Source of the DNA: Cheiracanthium punctorium
Lineage: Eukaryota > Arthropoda > Arachnida > Araneae > Cheiracanthiidae
Assembly (NCBI GenBank): GCA_038373885.1
Contig: JAWZYV010013146.1
Span: forward strand, 186,001 to 250,000
Length of the DNA: 64,000 bases
Direction of reading: 5' to 3'
Part shown: positions 23,025 through 34,845 of the stretch, one piece after another
How positions within the stretch are numbered: position 1 is the first letter of the stretch
Layout of the letters: the number at the start of each line of letters is the position of its first letter
The notes under the pieces: model-generated
The model's database searches: none
The model's input: the letters and a program-made list of their open reading frames with translations, nothing else
Told to the model about the DNA's origin: nothing
Program-made: the position numbers and the translations under genes

Positions 23025-24085
23025 CTCAACGGTGACGACAAATGAATGATTCATGATTTTATATTTAAATATTCAAATATTCAAATTAATCGCTGTTCGG
23101 TAACCTATTGATCCTAAAGACAAGTCTGACAATTACTCAACGCAAACAAAACACCATGTAATAAAATGAATCGATAAAAAGCATTACACTCTCCGCCATT
23201 GCCCGATATGGTAATTACCAGAAGTTGTTCAAAAAAAAAAAAACTTGCTTAGCATCTAATATCGTAGATCATTTTTAAGACACATTATTTTTCAGTACAT
23301 TGCTGTGTTAAGAAGGAAAGTTGGATTTGCTTAAAGTGGCGCAGAAATGTTTTACAGGTTAGTCATACATTCGTTTACAGACATTTATTTGATTTTAATG
23401 ATGTTTCTTTGTTTACTTAAGACATTTACCATTTCATTTTCACATGAAAATTAAAATGTATGATAATCGAATCATAGAAATGCTTTATTTGAACTTTGAC
23501 ATACAGACTGAAAATCGGGCTAAAACTAAAAGAAAATAAAGAAGAAACTGAACTCAAATTCATCTTTAAAAATATCTTTCAGAAAATGCAGCGGAAGTTC
23601 AAAGTAAAAGGTTATATTATTTATACGCTATTTTAACAGGAAACATTTTTCAATATTGAATTATGATATGTTCTTCTGTTATTCATATGAAAAACAACAA
23701 TATTAGAATTTTTTTAAATTAACAGGGCTCCAAAATATCAAAGTACGTGTAGAAAAATTTCACACATTTAACCAAATTTTAAGATAACTATAAATAGTTT
23801 AAACTACACACGTATTTGCACGATAAAAAGACTATAAATAGCACAAAATTTGTGAACTTTATGCATATGAAAAAAAAAGTGTATTTGAAGCTTTATTGTA
23901 AAAAAGACGACTATAATGTAAAAGTAAATAGTAATGTCTCCTTCACATTTAAAATGCAATCATCATTCAAGCTAGATCAGAGTATGAAAAACCAAGTGAC
24001 AACAATAGCATTTTTACTGTTTTTATGCATATTGTATATATATTTGTACGCATACAGGTAATTAAATACATAGGAAATTAGCAAC
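22832..24085. other. AT-rich region upstream of the first channel gene
   Basis: Apart from the (AT)n run this holds no recognised gene. A short Lys-rich frame at 23816-24061 looks like chance. It should contain the promoter and 5' UTR of the gene at 24086, but no clear element is visible. Confidence 0.4.
22972..23022. repeat. (AT)n microsatellite
   Basis: A nearly pure run of alternating TA, interrupted once by TTTA near 22990. Confidence 0.95.
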
Positions 24086-25564
24086 ATGGCACGTACAGTA
24101 ATGAAAAAAGATCCAATTGAGCATTATAAGCGGAAGAGTTCGAAAACATTAGCTAACGAACTAATGAAAAAATTCTTCCATCTATGCTGTATCTCGAGTA
24201 GGTAGATGGAAGTCTTCGTTTTGGAAGAGCTTTTGGATTTTTGCCCTGATTGTAGGCCTCACGGGGAGCAGTTACCAAATAACTTTGTTGCTGCTTCGGT
24301 ATTTTAAATACCCAGAGATCACCAATCTAAAAATTGAGAGCCCGCTGTTCACAGATTTTCCGGCTGTAACAGTATGTAATTTAAACAGAATGAGAATTCG
24401 GGATATTGCATGCATTGGAGAACAGAACCATGACTGTTATCCGATTTCCGAACCGAATGGGGATGAGCAGCCACAGATAATATCTGAAAGACGGCAAACT
24501 AGCTCATGCCATGATAATTTCAGCGGCTTGCGAGATAAAATTAGGCAAAAAAGACTTCGCTTCTTGATGAAATATGTGGCTTTAACATATGAAGAAAGAA
24601 AAAATTTCGGATACCAATTGGAAGATATGGTGTTGGAATGCTACTTCAAAGCAGAAAAGTGCAACAATGATTTTTTTTCGTATTTCCAAAGTCTTCGCTA
24701 TGGAAACTGCTTTACGTTTAACGGCTCCTCAAACCGCACCAGTATCTTACAGGTATCTGCTCCGGACCAACAAGGTGGGTTGGAACTAGTTTTGGAATTG
24801 GAGTCTTCTTCGTACCTTCCTGTAACTCCGAGCTTAGGTGCGAGGGTAATTATTCACGATCCAGCAGAAGATCCTAACCCAGACGAAGAAGGAATTAATG
24901 TCAGCCCGGATTCGAAACGGCAATTAGAATCGAGCAAAGGAAGATGAAAAGGCTTCCGCCGCCATATCCTGATCAGTGCGCGGAGTATGAAAAGGAGCCA
25001 TCGATACAGGGGAGAAGCAGGCACGAATGCGTTAGAATCTGCATTCAAGAACAGAATTTGATTAATTGTTCCTGCGTTGATCCTACTATCGCTTCTTTGA
25101 AAGATGAAAAACCATGCGATTTGTCGAATTTCAATGATTCTTGCTGTTTAGATGACGTTCTTGAATATTTGTCCGATAAAGGCCTGTCATGCAAATGCCC
25201 TCCAGTGTGCGACAGAATAATGTATGATGTGAGAATGGACCAAGCTCGTTGGCCTAATCCTCAGTATGAGTGTAAGTTTTGCAATAACAGCGTCTTATAC
25301 TATGGGACAACGCAAGCTAAAATAAAGGTGTTTTATTCTAACTTTCAGCAAAGGATACTTGAAAAAAGTGCCCTATTTCAATCAACTCAACTTTACAGCA
25401 ACGTAGGAAGCTTGCTGAACTTATGGCTGGGATTTTCTTTGTTTGCATTGTTCGAAGCCATTGAAAAGATAGTAATACTGTTGCGCCATATATTCAGAAG
25501 AAATGTAGAAAAAAGAACTTTTTTAAGAAACGCTGTTATCAGAAAATATAATGCATTTCGGTAA
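24086..25564 (+). pseudogene. DEG/ENaC (ASIC/pickpocket-like) channel, two frameshifts
   Basis: A tandem paralogue of the gene at 34846, in the same orientation and without introns. From the ATG at 24086 the frame is lost in a six-A run (24167-24172; the paralogue has five). It recovers through TM1 and FPAVTVCN, and is lost again in a CCC run (24905-24907; the paralogue has four). The last part has the Cys-rich domain (HECVRICIQEQNLINCSC) and pore/TM2 (GSLLNLWLGFSLFALFE), ending at TAA 25562. Apart from these two homopolymer differences I see no stop, so sequencing error is possible and the gene may be intact at about 492 residues. If so, it would be a trimeric plasma-membrane sodium channel. 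Before TM1 it has IYAV where the family has HG. Confidence 0.85.
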
Positions 25565-27001
25565 TTACCGGACAAAGAAAACCGCTTTTTTGTTTCCTTT
25601 GGCTCGTAAAGCCCGAATGAAACAAAAACCTGTATAAAGCGAGAAAAAAAAAATCAGAATGGAGCATTTTCCCACTCATTCTACTTTGTACAATCTGAAG
25701 ATTTGTCTCTAAGCGTAAACTGAATCATGTTTCTGTAGGTTTGTATAAAACGAAAGATTAAACGTTTTTATTTGCATAGCAATTGGGACATAATGGAAAT
25801 TTCATTAACTTCTTTTGTAATCTTTGTAGAATAGGAAACTTGTATACATACAATTTTATTCAAGTAAATTCTTTGATCCACATTTTAATCGTGTCTCAAA
25901 CTACTTTACATTAAATTTTTATATTAATTGAGAAAAAAAGTAAATGCTTTACAATTTACATATAAATTGCATTGAAAGTAGAAAATGATCATCTAAACGA
26001 AAATTAGTTGTCAAGTTTGTATAGGCAATGTATATTTTAAAATAATTATCTATCTGTAATTTACCTCAATTAAAAATTCATGACAATTTGCCCATGTATT
26101 TGAATATACCAAATCAATGATGGTACTACTGAAAAACAGTAATTATTCTTCTTTTACCTTTCATAATTTAAAAAAATGAGCGTACATAAAAATTAATATA
26201 TTTTTTCTGGTTATCTTTTTCTTTTGAAAATTTATTTACGTATCCTTATCTCTCTATTCCTAAAAAAAAAAGTAACGGCTGCTGTCGCCGCTGTCAAGAG
26301 CTTGTTTGGCTATCTTCTCCTGAACCGTGGGGATTTGAATTTCGAGAAGCATGTCCACGGATTCGGAAAATTCAGAGGAACCTGATAAGCTGACTTAAAT
26401 TTCGAAAATCGAATTATTTTAGAAGATATTAATAAAAAACTGAAAAAAATAAACATAATGGTTGCCAGATTTGGCATAAAATCATTCATCTTTGCAACAA
26501 AGCAATTCCAAGTGTGTAGAATCGCGTGAAATTGACAACCATGAAGTAGAATTACACCCATTTTACGCCAAATTAAAAAGCATATGAAATAAATAACTCA
26601 AAGTGTGTTACACAAAGTTGACAATTTTCAAATAGTAAGTTCTCTGATACAACAGGAGTTTAGAATGAGCGATTATTCGTTTTTCCAAAACAGAATAACT
26701 AATTTCAAAAGCGCCACCTTGACATTAGGTACGATCTGGCAAAATGGTATCTTTCCAAGTAGGGTGAATCTAAACCGCGAGTTAAAAAATGTTAGAGCCC
26801 AATATCTTGAAAATGAAAAATAATTAAAATGCAGATTATTTTAAAGTCGGTTCGGTCCAGCTGGAGTATTTGCTACCAGTACAAATATTTGGTAGTGTTA
26901 AAAATGCCATTATAGCAGTTATGGTACACTTTTGCTATTTGCTAGCGCGGCGAGATGATACAATTCTTGGTGCTAAATACGCCAGTCTGCAAAGGATTAT
27001 G
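25565..27001. other. Spacer between the first channel gene and Tc1 copy 2
   Basis: AT-rich, without recognised genes. Short frames near 26310-26561 (-) and 26605-26823 (+) show no domain. Possible 3' UTR of the channel gene at its start. Confidence 0.4.
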
Positions 27002-27003
27002 TA

Positions 27004-28413
27004 CACTGCTGGCCATCGTAAATGCAACACCCTGAAGGAAGCATGCAAATAATATGAAATTTACAACATGCATTAGCTGAGGTGAGATATGCAAATGATT
27101 AGAATTTCAGCGCAGACGCACATCAAGCGCGCCTGTGGCGCCACCTCAAAGCGCTATTTAAGGCTTGGAGATTTCGACGGTTTCAAGTACAGCAATTGTG
27201 TTTTTCTTGCTTTTTTTTTCAAAAAAACGATAAATTATGCCTCGTAGGAAACAACGATCATCTTTTGATCAAGTATCCGAGTTTGACAGAGGAAGGATAG
27301 TGGCATACCGAGATTGTGGGTTATCTTTCAGGGAAATCGGTCGTCGTATTGGACGAAACCAAACAACTGTGATGCGGATATGTGATCGTTGGGTGCAGGA
27401 GGGTACGACGGACAGACGTGATCGACCGCATCGACCTCAGTGCACCACGTCACGTGATGACAGGCAGATTGTACGCATGGCAGTGACGGACCGCTCAGTC
27501 ACATCACGAACCATATCACAGCAGATTCAGTCTGTAACGCATCATCCAGTGTCTGCGCGTACCATTCGACGTCGTTTACAGCAGAATGGTCTGTCCGCAA
27601 GACGTCCGTTGCTTTGTCTACCTCTGACGCGGAACCACAGACGTCTCCGCTGCCAATGGTGCGATGAAAGAAGGATGTGGACGACAGAATGGAATGAAAT
27701 TCTCTTTACTGACGAGTCACGCTTCTGTATGCAACACCACGACGGTCGGATTCGAGTCTGGAGACACCGTGGAGAGACGATGCTGAACAGCTGCATTATG
27801 CACCGTCACACTGGTCCTGCACCGGGTATTATGGTATGGGGCGGTATCGGATATCTCTCTCGCACTCCTCTAGTACGCATTGCCGGTACTTTAACCAGCC
27901 AGCGCTACATCTCCGAGGTGTTGGAGCCAGTTGTCCTTTCTTACCTTCAGGGCTTGCCAACAGCCATATTTCAGCAGGATAATGCACGGCCACACGTGGC
28001 ACGCATTGTCCAAGGGTTCTTCGTCAATCACCAGATTGAATTGCTTCCCTGGCCGGCGCGCTCTCCGGATCTTTCGCCGATAGAAAACATGTGGTCCATG
28101 GTTGCTCAACGACTGACCCAGAGTTCATCCCCAGCTGTCACACCAGATCAACTTTGGCAACGTGTGGAAGCTGCTTGGTCTGCTGTACCCCAAGAACACA
28201 TTCAAAGTCTCTTTGAATCAATGCCGAGGCGTGTGGCAGCTGTGATCTCCAACAACGGCGGCTACTCTGGGTACTGATTTTGGCAGGAACCACGCTTCAT
28301 AGAATGCTGTAAATTTAATCATTTGTTACTTGGTCAACATGTTATCTACACAATAAATTTTGTTGTGATATCTCTTGTTTTTCTTGGTGTTGCAATTTGG
28401 GTGGCCAGCAGTG
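27004..28413 (+). mobile_element. Tc1-family DNA transposon, copy 2, apparently intact
   Basis: A 1410-bp element, TA-flanked (27002-27003 and 28414-28415), with the same inverted ends as copy 1. The differences I see are one extra T in a T-run of the 5' UTR and two substitutions in the transposase. This near identity implies very recent transposition. It sits between the two channel genes. Confidence 0.97.
27237..28277 (+). CDS. Tc1-like transposase (DD34E), copy 2
   Basis: The same 346-residue DD34E transposase as copy 1, with the triad Asp159, Asp248, Glu283 and all flanking motifs intact. Two residues differ: Cys139 in place of Arg, from CGC to TGC, and Thr181 in place of Arg. Residue 139 lies in the linker just before the catalytic domain and 181 lies between the first and second catalytic Asp. 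The CGC-to-TGC change is at a CpG, so the Arg form at 139 is likely ancestral. Whether either copy is active cannot be told from sequence. Confidence 0.96.
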   Translation: MPRRKQRSSFDQVSEFDRGRIVAYRDCGLSFREIGRRIGRNQTTVMRICDRWVQEGTTDRRDRPHRPQCTTSRDDRQIVRMAVTDRSVTSRTISQQIQSVTHHPVSARTIRRRLQQNGLSARRPLLCLPLTRNHRRLRCQWCDERRMWTTEWNEILFTDESRFCMQHHDGRIRVWRHRGETMLNSCIMHRHTGPAPGIMVWGGIGYLSRTPLVRIAGTLTSQRYISEVLEPVVLSYLQGLPTAIFQQDNARPHVARIVQGFFVNHQIELLPWPARSPDLSPIENMWSMVAQRLTQSSSPAVTPDQLWQRVEAAWSAVPQEHIQSLFESMPRRVAAVISNNGGYSGY

Positions 28414-28478
28414 TATATGAAAACATGGATAACGGTTTTTCGGGAACCTTATACGAGCAGTAATTATAGGGTGTGAGC

Positions 28479-29595
28479 ATAGAGGAAAGTGGAGAGCGCT
28501 TCTTCTAAGCTTCCAATACAATGTATTCGTAACAAAATTGTATTCCTCCGCGAGAGGAAGATGGAACCATTGGAGACCAAAAAAAGCAGACGAACCCTAT
28601 GTAGATACATTGATTACGGCGATTGAATGACTATATTGAACTTTCTTCTTTACGAAAAACGATTGAGAAACGACAACGAAAGTAGAATTAAAAATAACGG
28701 AACTCAAGAGAACGTACAGCATGCAACTGAACAATTTTCTTTTAAAGATAATATGTTTTTCACGTATATTTAATATCGCAGGTGTTAGTTTCGTTTTCGT
28801 ATTTTCAATTCGGAGACGGATTAATGATATTTTGTGGGCGTTGGCCGTTAGTTGAAATTTATATCATATTACAAATAATATTTCTTAACATTTGAATTAC
28901 ATTAGCTTTCAAATATAAACAAATAAAATATGCAATCGTTGCAAGACAATCAGTTGTTATATTGTATGATAATACAAATTAAAAAAAATAATTTAGGATA
29001 CACATAGTTCTAAGTTAGCAATTAAACCATAAACGGTACAGATAAATGTTCCTTTTCTTCATTACTTCGCAATTAACCAAAATTATTAATCAAAATACAC
29101 GGATCAAAGCAATACAAACAGAAACTGAAAACACAATTAAACAAACCATACTTTATAAATTTAAAAGGCCGATTTTCATTTTTCAACGTTTATAATACAT
29201 TATATAAGAATATCAAAGAATTTTACAACCGTTTATACAATCGAAATAATTTTTTTTTGACATTCCAGATACATGAACATTACATCTGCCATACAGGTTC
29301 AACTGTAGTAGGTGAAAAAAAAAATAAATGCTAGTCCTGATGAAAGTATATTAAAAATAATTCTTAACCTGTGAAAAGTGTCACTAGGCTTCTTTACATC
29401 TGACGTATTAGTGCAATCAGTAACACAACAGGCTACCATCTCTATTTTAAAACATAGTAAAACAAAGCTCTATCACCATACAATAACAAGTACTTCCCGT
29501 TAATCTTCTGGGCTCCAATCAAAAGAAAATAGTTCCGCGGCGGAAAGTTTCTGGAAACGCTATGTGCGTCGGTTGCTCCCTCCACTTTCCTCTGT
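28479..29595. mobile_element. Mutator-like non-autonomous element with 10-bp target duplication
   Basis: The ends ATAGAGGAAAGTGGAG (left) and, inverted, ACAGAGGAAAGTGGAG (right) enclose 1117 bp of AT-rich DNA without an ORF. GGGTGTGAGC is present directly outside each end (28469-28478 and 29596-29605). Target duplications of 9-11 bp are characteristic of Mutator-like elements. The TIRs are short for that group, so the class is an inference. Confidence 0.75.
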
Positions 29596-30002
29596 GGGTG
29601 TGAGCATGTGTAAATCACCAAATAATGAAAAGTCGCCATTGATGGCAAGCTATCCTAGCTTTTCCGTAGTTTTTATCGAAGAAAACATATGAAGTACTGT
29701 TTTCTTAGAGCTAATTTTTAACTATATATATACGCAAGTCGCCAAATTATGAAAAATAGCCATAATTGGCTAATACGCAAGGTTTCCATGGGTTTCACAT
29801 AATTAAAAATAGTGCGAAGTTTAAATTTTTATATTCCAAGGAAGATGCAAGAACCAAGCAATGCGTAGCTCGGTAACATTCTATCTGATCCAAACTTTGA
29901 GTTTTGTTTGTTGAAATTGTGCTTTTTTTTACGAATAAGCCTTATTAGGTGCCCAATGTCTCATACGAAAAGCGAGCGAAGAGAGTCTAGGGGCCTTAGC
30001 CC

Positions 30003-31105
30003 CTAGTCTATATAAATAAAACAAAGTTGGGTTAGTTACACCATTTATAACTCAAGAACGGCTGGAACGATTTTAATGATCTCTGATTTGTTGGATTCGT
30101 CCCCCGCCCTGAATAGCAGAATAACTATTAAAATATCGGATTCCGCTAGGTGGCGCTGCAGAACGTCGCATTCTATTCAACCGCTTGCTATGAAAAAAAC
30201 CGTTTAACCTATTTTGACGAAAATTGGTACGTAAGGGCATTTGATTATAGAGAATATTTTTACACTATGCATTTTTCTATAACATGCCGACAGACGGCGC
30301 TGCAGAGCGTCGAATTCTGTTCCGTTCGACCAAGGCCGTACCCAGGGGGGGGGGAACCAGGGTGTCCGCCCCCCCCCCCGAAATTTAAAATTTTGTTAAC
30401 AAAGCAATAATAATGAAGCCTTTTTGTGAAAAATTGAGCCTTTTTCACCTTTTGGTCCCTTTCCCACCCCCACCCCCCCGAATTTTTTTTCTGGGTACGG
30501 CCCTGCGTTCGACCGCTTGCTATGAAAATACCATTCAACCGATTTTGATGAAAATTGGTTATTTGAGGATATTTGAAGCCGGAGAATATTTTTACACTAT
30601 CCATTTCGCTGTATATCTTTAGCTAGATGGCGCTGCAGAACGTCGAATTCTATTCCGTTGAAGCGTTTGCTGTGAAAATACCGTTCAATCAATCTTGATG
30701 AGACTTGGTACACATGGATATTTGAACACGGAGAGTATTTTTATACTATCCATTTTCCTATAACTTTCCACAAGATGACGCTGCAGCTCATCAAGTTCTA
30801 CACTGTTCGACCAATCGCCATAAAAAGTTTTTTAATTACACATTTGAGCACGGACAATATATTCTAACTATACATTTAGCTGTTACTCACTACTAGATGG
30901 CACTGCAGCGCATTCTTCGATGCACCGAATCGTCTTCACCGTTCAAGCGATCGCCATGAAATTCCATATGCATGATTATTGAACATTTATGTGATATCCA
31001 TTTTGTTATATCTATTTATTATGATAAGTAGTAATTAGAACAAACCTTAATATTTAAAAAAATCCATTCATTCCCGTGCGAAGAACGAGGCCTTCAGCTA
31101 GTATT
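30003..31105 (-). repeat. Diverged ~140-bp tandem repeat element, orientation minus
   Basis: Repeated blocks contain variants of GATGGCGCTGCAGAACGTCG, GAATTCTATTCCGTTCGACC, TATGAAAATACC and GATGAAAATTGGTA. The right end (31069-31105) is the reverse complement of ACTAGCTGAAGGC followed by CGTTCTTCGCACGGGAATG, the same start as the array at 54027. The left end has ATAACTCAAGAACGGCTGGA near 30047. It is interrupted by a hAT MITE at 30331-30505. No coding function is seen. Confidence 0.8.
30331..30505. mobile_element. 175-bp hAT MITE with perfect 8-bp target duplication
   Basis: The ends CAAGGCCGTACCCAG and, inverted, CAGGGCCGTACCCAG are typical of hAT. CGTTCGAC flanks it on both sides (30323-30330 and 30506-30513). 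Inside, each end is followed by G/C runs that can fold back. It lies within a repeat unit of the surrounding array and is therefore younger than the array. Confidence 0.93.
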
Positions 31106-32850
31106 ATATATTTATTGACGTTACATTATATACGAAATATTTTTTCATTCCTTTAGAAACTCAATTGCTGAGATATCGTTTTCTAAAAATGACAATTTCG
31201 AAATTTTAAAAAATGTGCCTTCGACACCATTTGTCTAATTTATTTGAAATTTCGTACACATGCGAAAAAAAAAAGAAAGAAAAGGAAAAAGAAAACATGT
31301 ATATTTCAATTTTTTTAGAAATTATAAATTTATCCGTTTCTCAATTTTCTAGCAATTTTTTTTTCAAGCCTTTGAAATAAAAAGTTTCCAGTAACATTTG
31401 GCAATTTGGTTAGACATTTTGGAAGGCATGCTAAAAAGCATGTATTGAAAAAAAATTAACAACCCATAAATCTCAAAATCCATCATATTCTCGATTTTTA
31501 AAATATCTCCCTACTTGCAGAACGTTTAAAAAAAGAAAGAAAGCAAGAAACGTGATTTTGATAAAGTTCGTGCATTATAGCTTAAGTGGCATATAAAGTA
31601 ATAGGCAAATCACTTTTTTTTTCAAAATTTGAAGAAAAGTTTTTTTTAACGTCAATTTTAAAGAGAGTTCTCACAAAATTTGATGTGTTAACTTCGCTAC
31701 GGTGGATCCATCTTATTACTTACTAATTTCCTTCGTACTGTATACTTCTATAACATTTTTCTGTCCAATGGACTAATGACTAAATTTGAAATTAATCATT
31801 GTAAAATTACTTTTTGGGTTCTTTTTTCAAAAATATAAATTTTTTGTTGATAATTGGCTATATTTCTGTAAACTTTTTTTAAATTATAAAATTTCTAGTT
31901 TTTTTTCCTTTTTTTAAGAAGTGCTATAGTTGTATAGCAGTGAAAAAGAAATTAGTAAATAACGAAATGAATTAAGCGTTGAACAATTAGCGTAAACATG
32001 AAGTTTCCTTCAAATTAGCTTGTTAAAAACTTTATGAAAATTTTGTAAAAAAAATCTTGTTTTCATGAAATATGACACATAAATTGTATTTGCCGATCGA
32101 AACGAAGCTGCGGTTAGGGCCTCAAGAGTTTACGTCACTCGGGCAAACCTTAATTTGCCTTAACTTCCTCTCCCATGGAACAATAACTGATTTTGACAGC
32201 CCATCTTTAGCTCAACTCTCGTTCCCCCTATTTGCACCCGCCCCCCTAGTTGTATCCTTGCTGCGAAGCCCATGTTATCCTCATAGCATACATAATTTTA
32301 TATGTAATATATATCTATATATCTGTAAAGAATGGGCCTTACGCCATTCCTTGTTGGAATGATTGACGCAAATCCATTGGGGTTCTAGGTTAAATAGTTT
32401 ATTTCAAAGTTCAGACAGAGGGCAGGAGTCGGGCCGGCGACCTTATTCGTTCCGTGGCTATCTTCTTACATCGCAGTCTAAAGGCTCGAAGCTAAGCTTT
32501 ACGTTCCAAACTCCTAAAAAGCTAACCGCGAATTTAAGACGAAGCTCTCGAAATTTCCGCGATCTTGCTTAAATACTCCTTAGTTACTACACCTGCTGGC
32601 AGGGCGCAGCACGATCACGAAGGCGTTACTCTCAAACGTAATTAGTTAACTAGATTGTCAATCAAGACATGAGAAACACCTGCTTACCCAGGAGTTCTAA
32701 AAGCACGTATTAATGAAACCACAGGAAAGTGAAGATATTGCTGAATCAACAATTTTCTCCTTATGGAACTTCAAAAAACGTCTCCGAGCGTAATATTTGT
32801 ATGGCCGAGAAACAAACTTTACAGTAAAAGATTAAAGAAGGATTTTTCAA

Positions 32851-32941
<91 letters not shown>

Positions 32942-34648
32942 CTCAATTTATTCTCCACCGTAGCTACTGACACAATGCACAATCTGACTTTTCTGAAATT
33001 TGGGGTTTTCAAAATTTCAAAAGGCATGAATTAAACAAAAAAGTATGTATTTTTGTAGAAAGTTTTCCTCACTTCTACTTACGCATATATACCTTAAAAG
33101 TTTTTGGCAATTTTCAGCTTTCAAAGCCTCTTTAACACTATTATATCAGTTGTTTTGAAATTTTGCGCTGACATGCAGAGAAATATAGGGGGGGAAATCT
33201 CTTCGTTCGCTGATTTTTTTGGCAATTTCTAACTTTAAAAAGAATGTCTCCGACAACATAAAAGTAATCAGCGTAATATTTTGCACAAATATGTGGACAA
33301 AACTGTTCTTTGGGCAGGAATAGGCACTGTTCATGGCTTTCATTTCCGTGCAAAAAAACCCCAAAAAAACGGATACTTTGGTTAATAAATAAAAAAAAAA
33401 CAAAAGTGATTCAAAAAGTTTGCAGCCTTTGAAAAATGTTTTTGCAAGTCACACGCAAAAGTTGTTTTGGAAAATATGATTATTTTTAACCACTAAACTA
33501 ACTTTTTCCATTAATAATGTAATTATCTGTCAGAATTCAATTTCTGTACTCTTTAGGTTTCAACTAAGACTTACTACTCTTATATGATGGAACGAAGTAT
33601 TGATTATAAATATAAGTATGAAAATCGATTTACTGAAAGCCCATCATTTCACGCTAAATCGATAAGAAAGGGAGGGGGGATGTTTCGTTTAGCGCTGCAT
33701 GATCCTTAAAATTAATTATCAGCAATTGTTCAGAAAATAACTTGTTTGCAGAAAAACACTAAATTACAGTTTAGGGAATAAATACAAAACTCAATTTTTC
33801 GATTCATTCACGACAGTCAGCAAAGCAGTTTAGTCTGATTTGGTGCCATAGAATCGTATTCCGGGATATTTTTACTTTTATGGAAAGGTATTTTATTTTG
33901 AGACAAATTTTTGCTTTAGTTCTCTTGAAATATTTCTTCTTCATGTAGATATGCTTTTAGCTGAATAAATTACTGGATTAACGTAGGTTTTTACCCCAAA
34001 CAACTAAAACATCCTCAAAAAATCTTTTTCTTTAGTTTCATTTTCAATCATATGAATACCAGTTAGTATAAAGATATAAATATTTAAACCATCTCAGCTC
34101 ATATCCTAATTACTATAGTGCAATTTTAGAAGTGGTCTCATTTACTAAATTTATGTCATCTGTTTTGAAAGAATGCGTCGTTTTCACGAAAAAAATCTGT
34201 TTATAAACGGATTTCAAAGTACACTAAATCGAATAGAATAAATTGAATTAAAATTTTATACATAAATGTAATGGATGTTTCAATTACTAACTGATATAAA
34301 CATAGACTAGAACGAAATAACCAGAATTAGGTATGGACTTCGTAAAAAATTAATATATTTCCAAGCGGAAAGTTTATGTACAGAATTTATCTAATAAAGC
34401 AAAGATAGAAATTATTTCTAAGAAAAGAAACAATATAACAGATAAATATAAAATGTGATCCGTGTTTTTATAGGAAAACTAAAAACATGTATGCAAAACC
34501 ATAAAATTTCATCAAATTTAATGCTTTGAATCGTGTTAATATAAATACTATTAATTACTCTCAAATTAAATAATTAAATTTGTGCATTATTCAACTGAGA
34601 GATGTGAAAATTAACTTTCAAACAGACAAAGCAAAATATTGTAAATTC
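31106..34648. other. AT-rich region with an (AT)n run, no recognised gene
   Basis: Very AT-rich with many T-runs. An (AT)n block lies at about 32847-32938. A GC-richer segment at about 32325-32720 includes short frames (32072-32362 and 32363-32572) and could be a solo LTR or other transposon piece, because it starts TGTAAAGAATGGGCC; I cannot define its ends. Confidence 0.45.
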
Positions 34649-34833
34649 TTATTTCAATATTTGTCTGCAAGAGATTTCCAAAATTATTTCAAGATAAATA
34701 AATGAAAATAGCAGCAGTACTACTTAAATCTTACAGAATCTGTTAAAAATAACAGATTATTTCAATATTTGTCTGCTAAAGATAAATTAATCAAAATAAC
34801 AGCATTACTACTCGAATCTTACAGAATTTCTTA
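34649..34833 (+). repeat. Imperfect tandem duplication just upstream of the second channel gene
   Basis: TTATTTCAATATTTGTCTGC at 34649-34668 recurs at 34757-34776. Both copies go on to a similar GCA-TACTACT-GAATCTTACAGAAT stretch (to about 34738 and 34833). Each copy therefore carries the same CTTACAG, which resembles a 3' splice site. The second lies about 22 bp before the ATG, so this may be 5' UTR or an intron end. Confidence 0.65.
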
Positions 34834-34845
34834 AAAGCAATAATC

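Noticed and set aside
32325..32720. Solo LTR
   Set aside because: It begins TGTAAAGAATGG, but no matching CA end or target duplication could be fixed.
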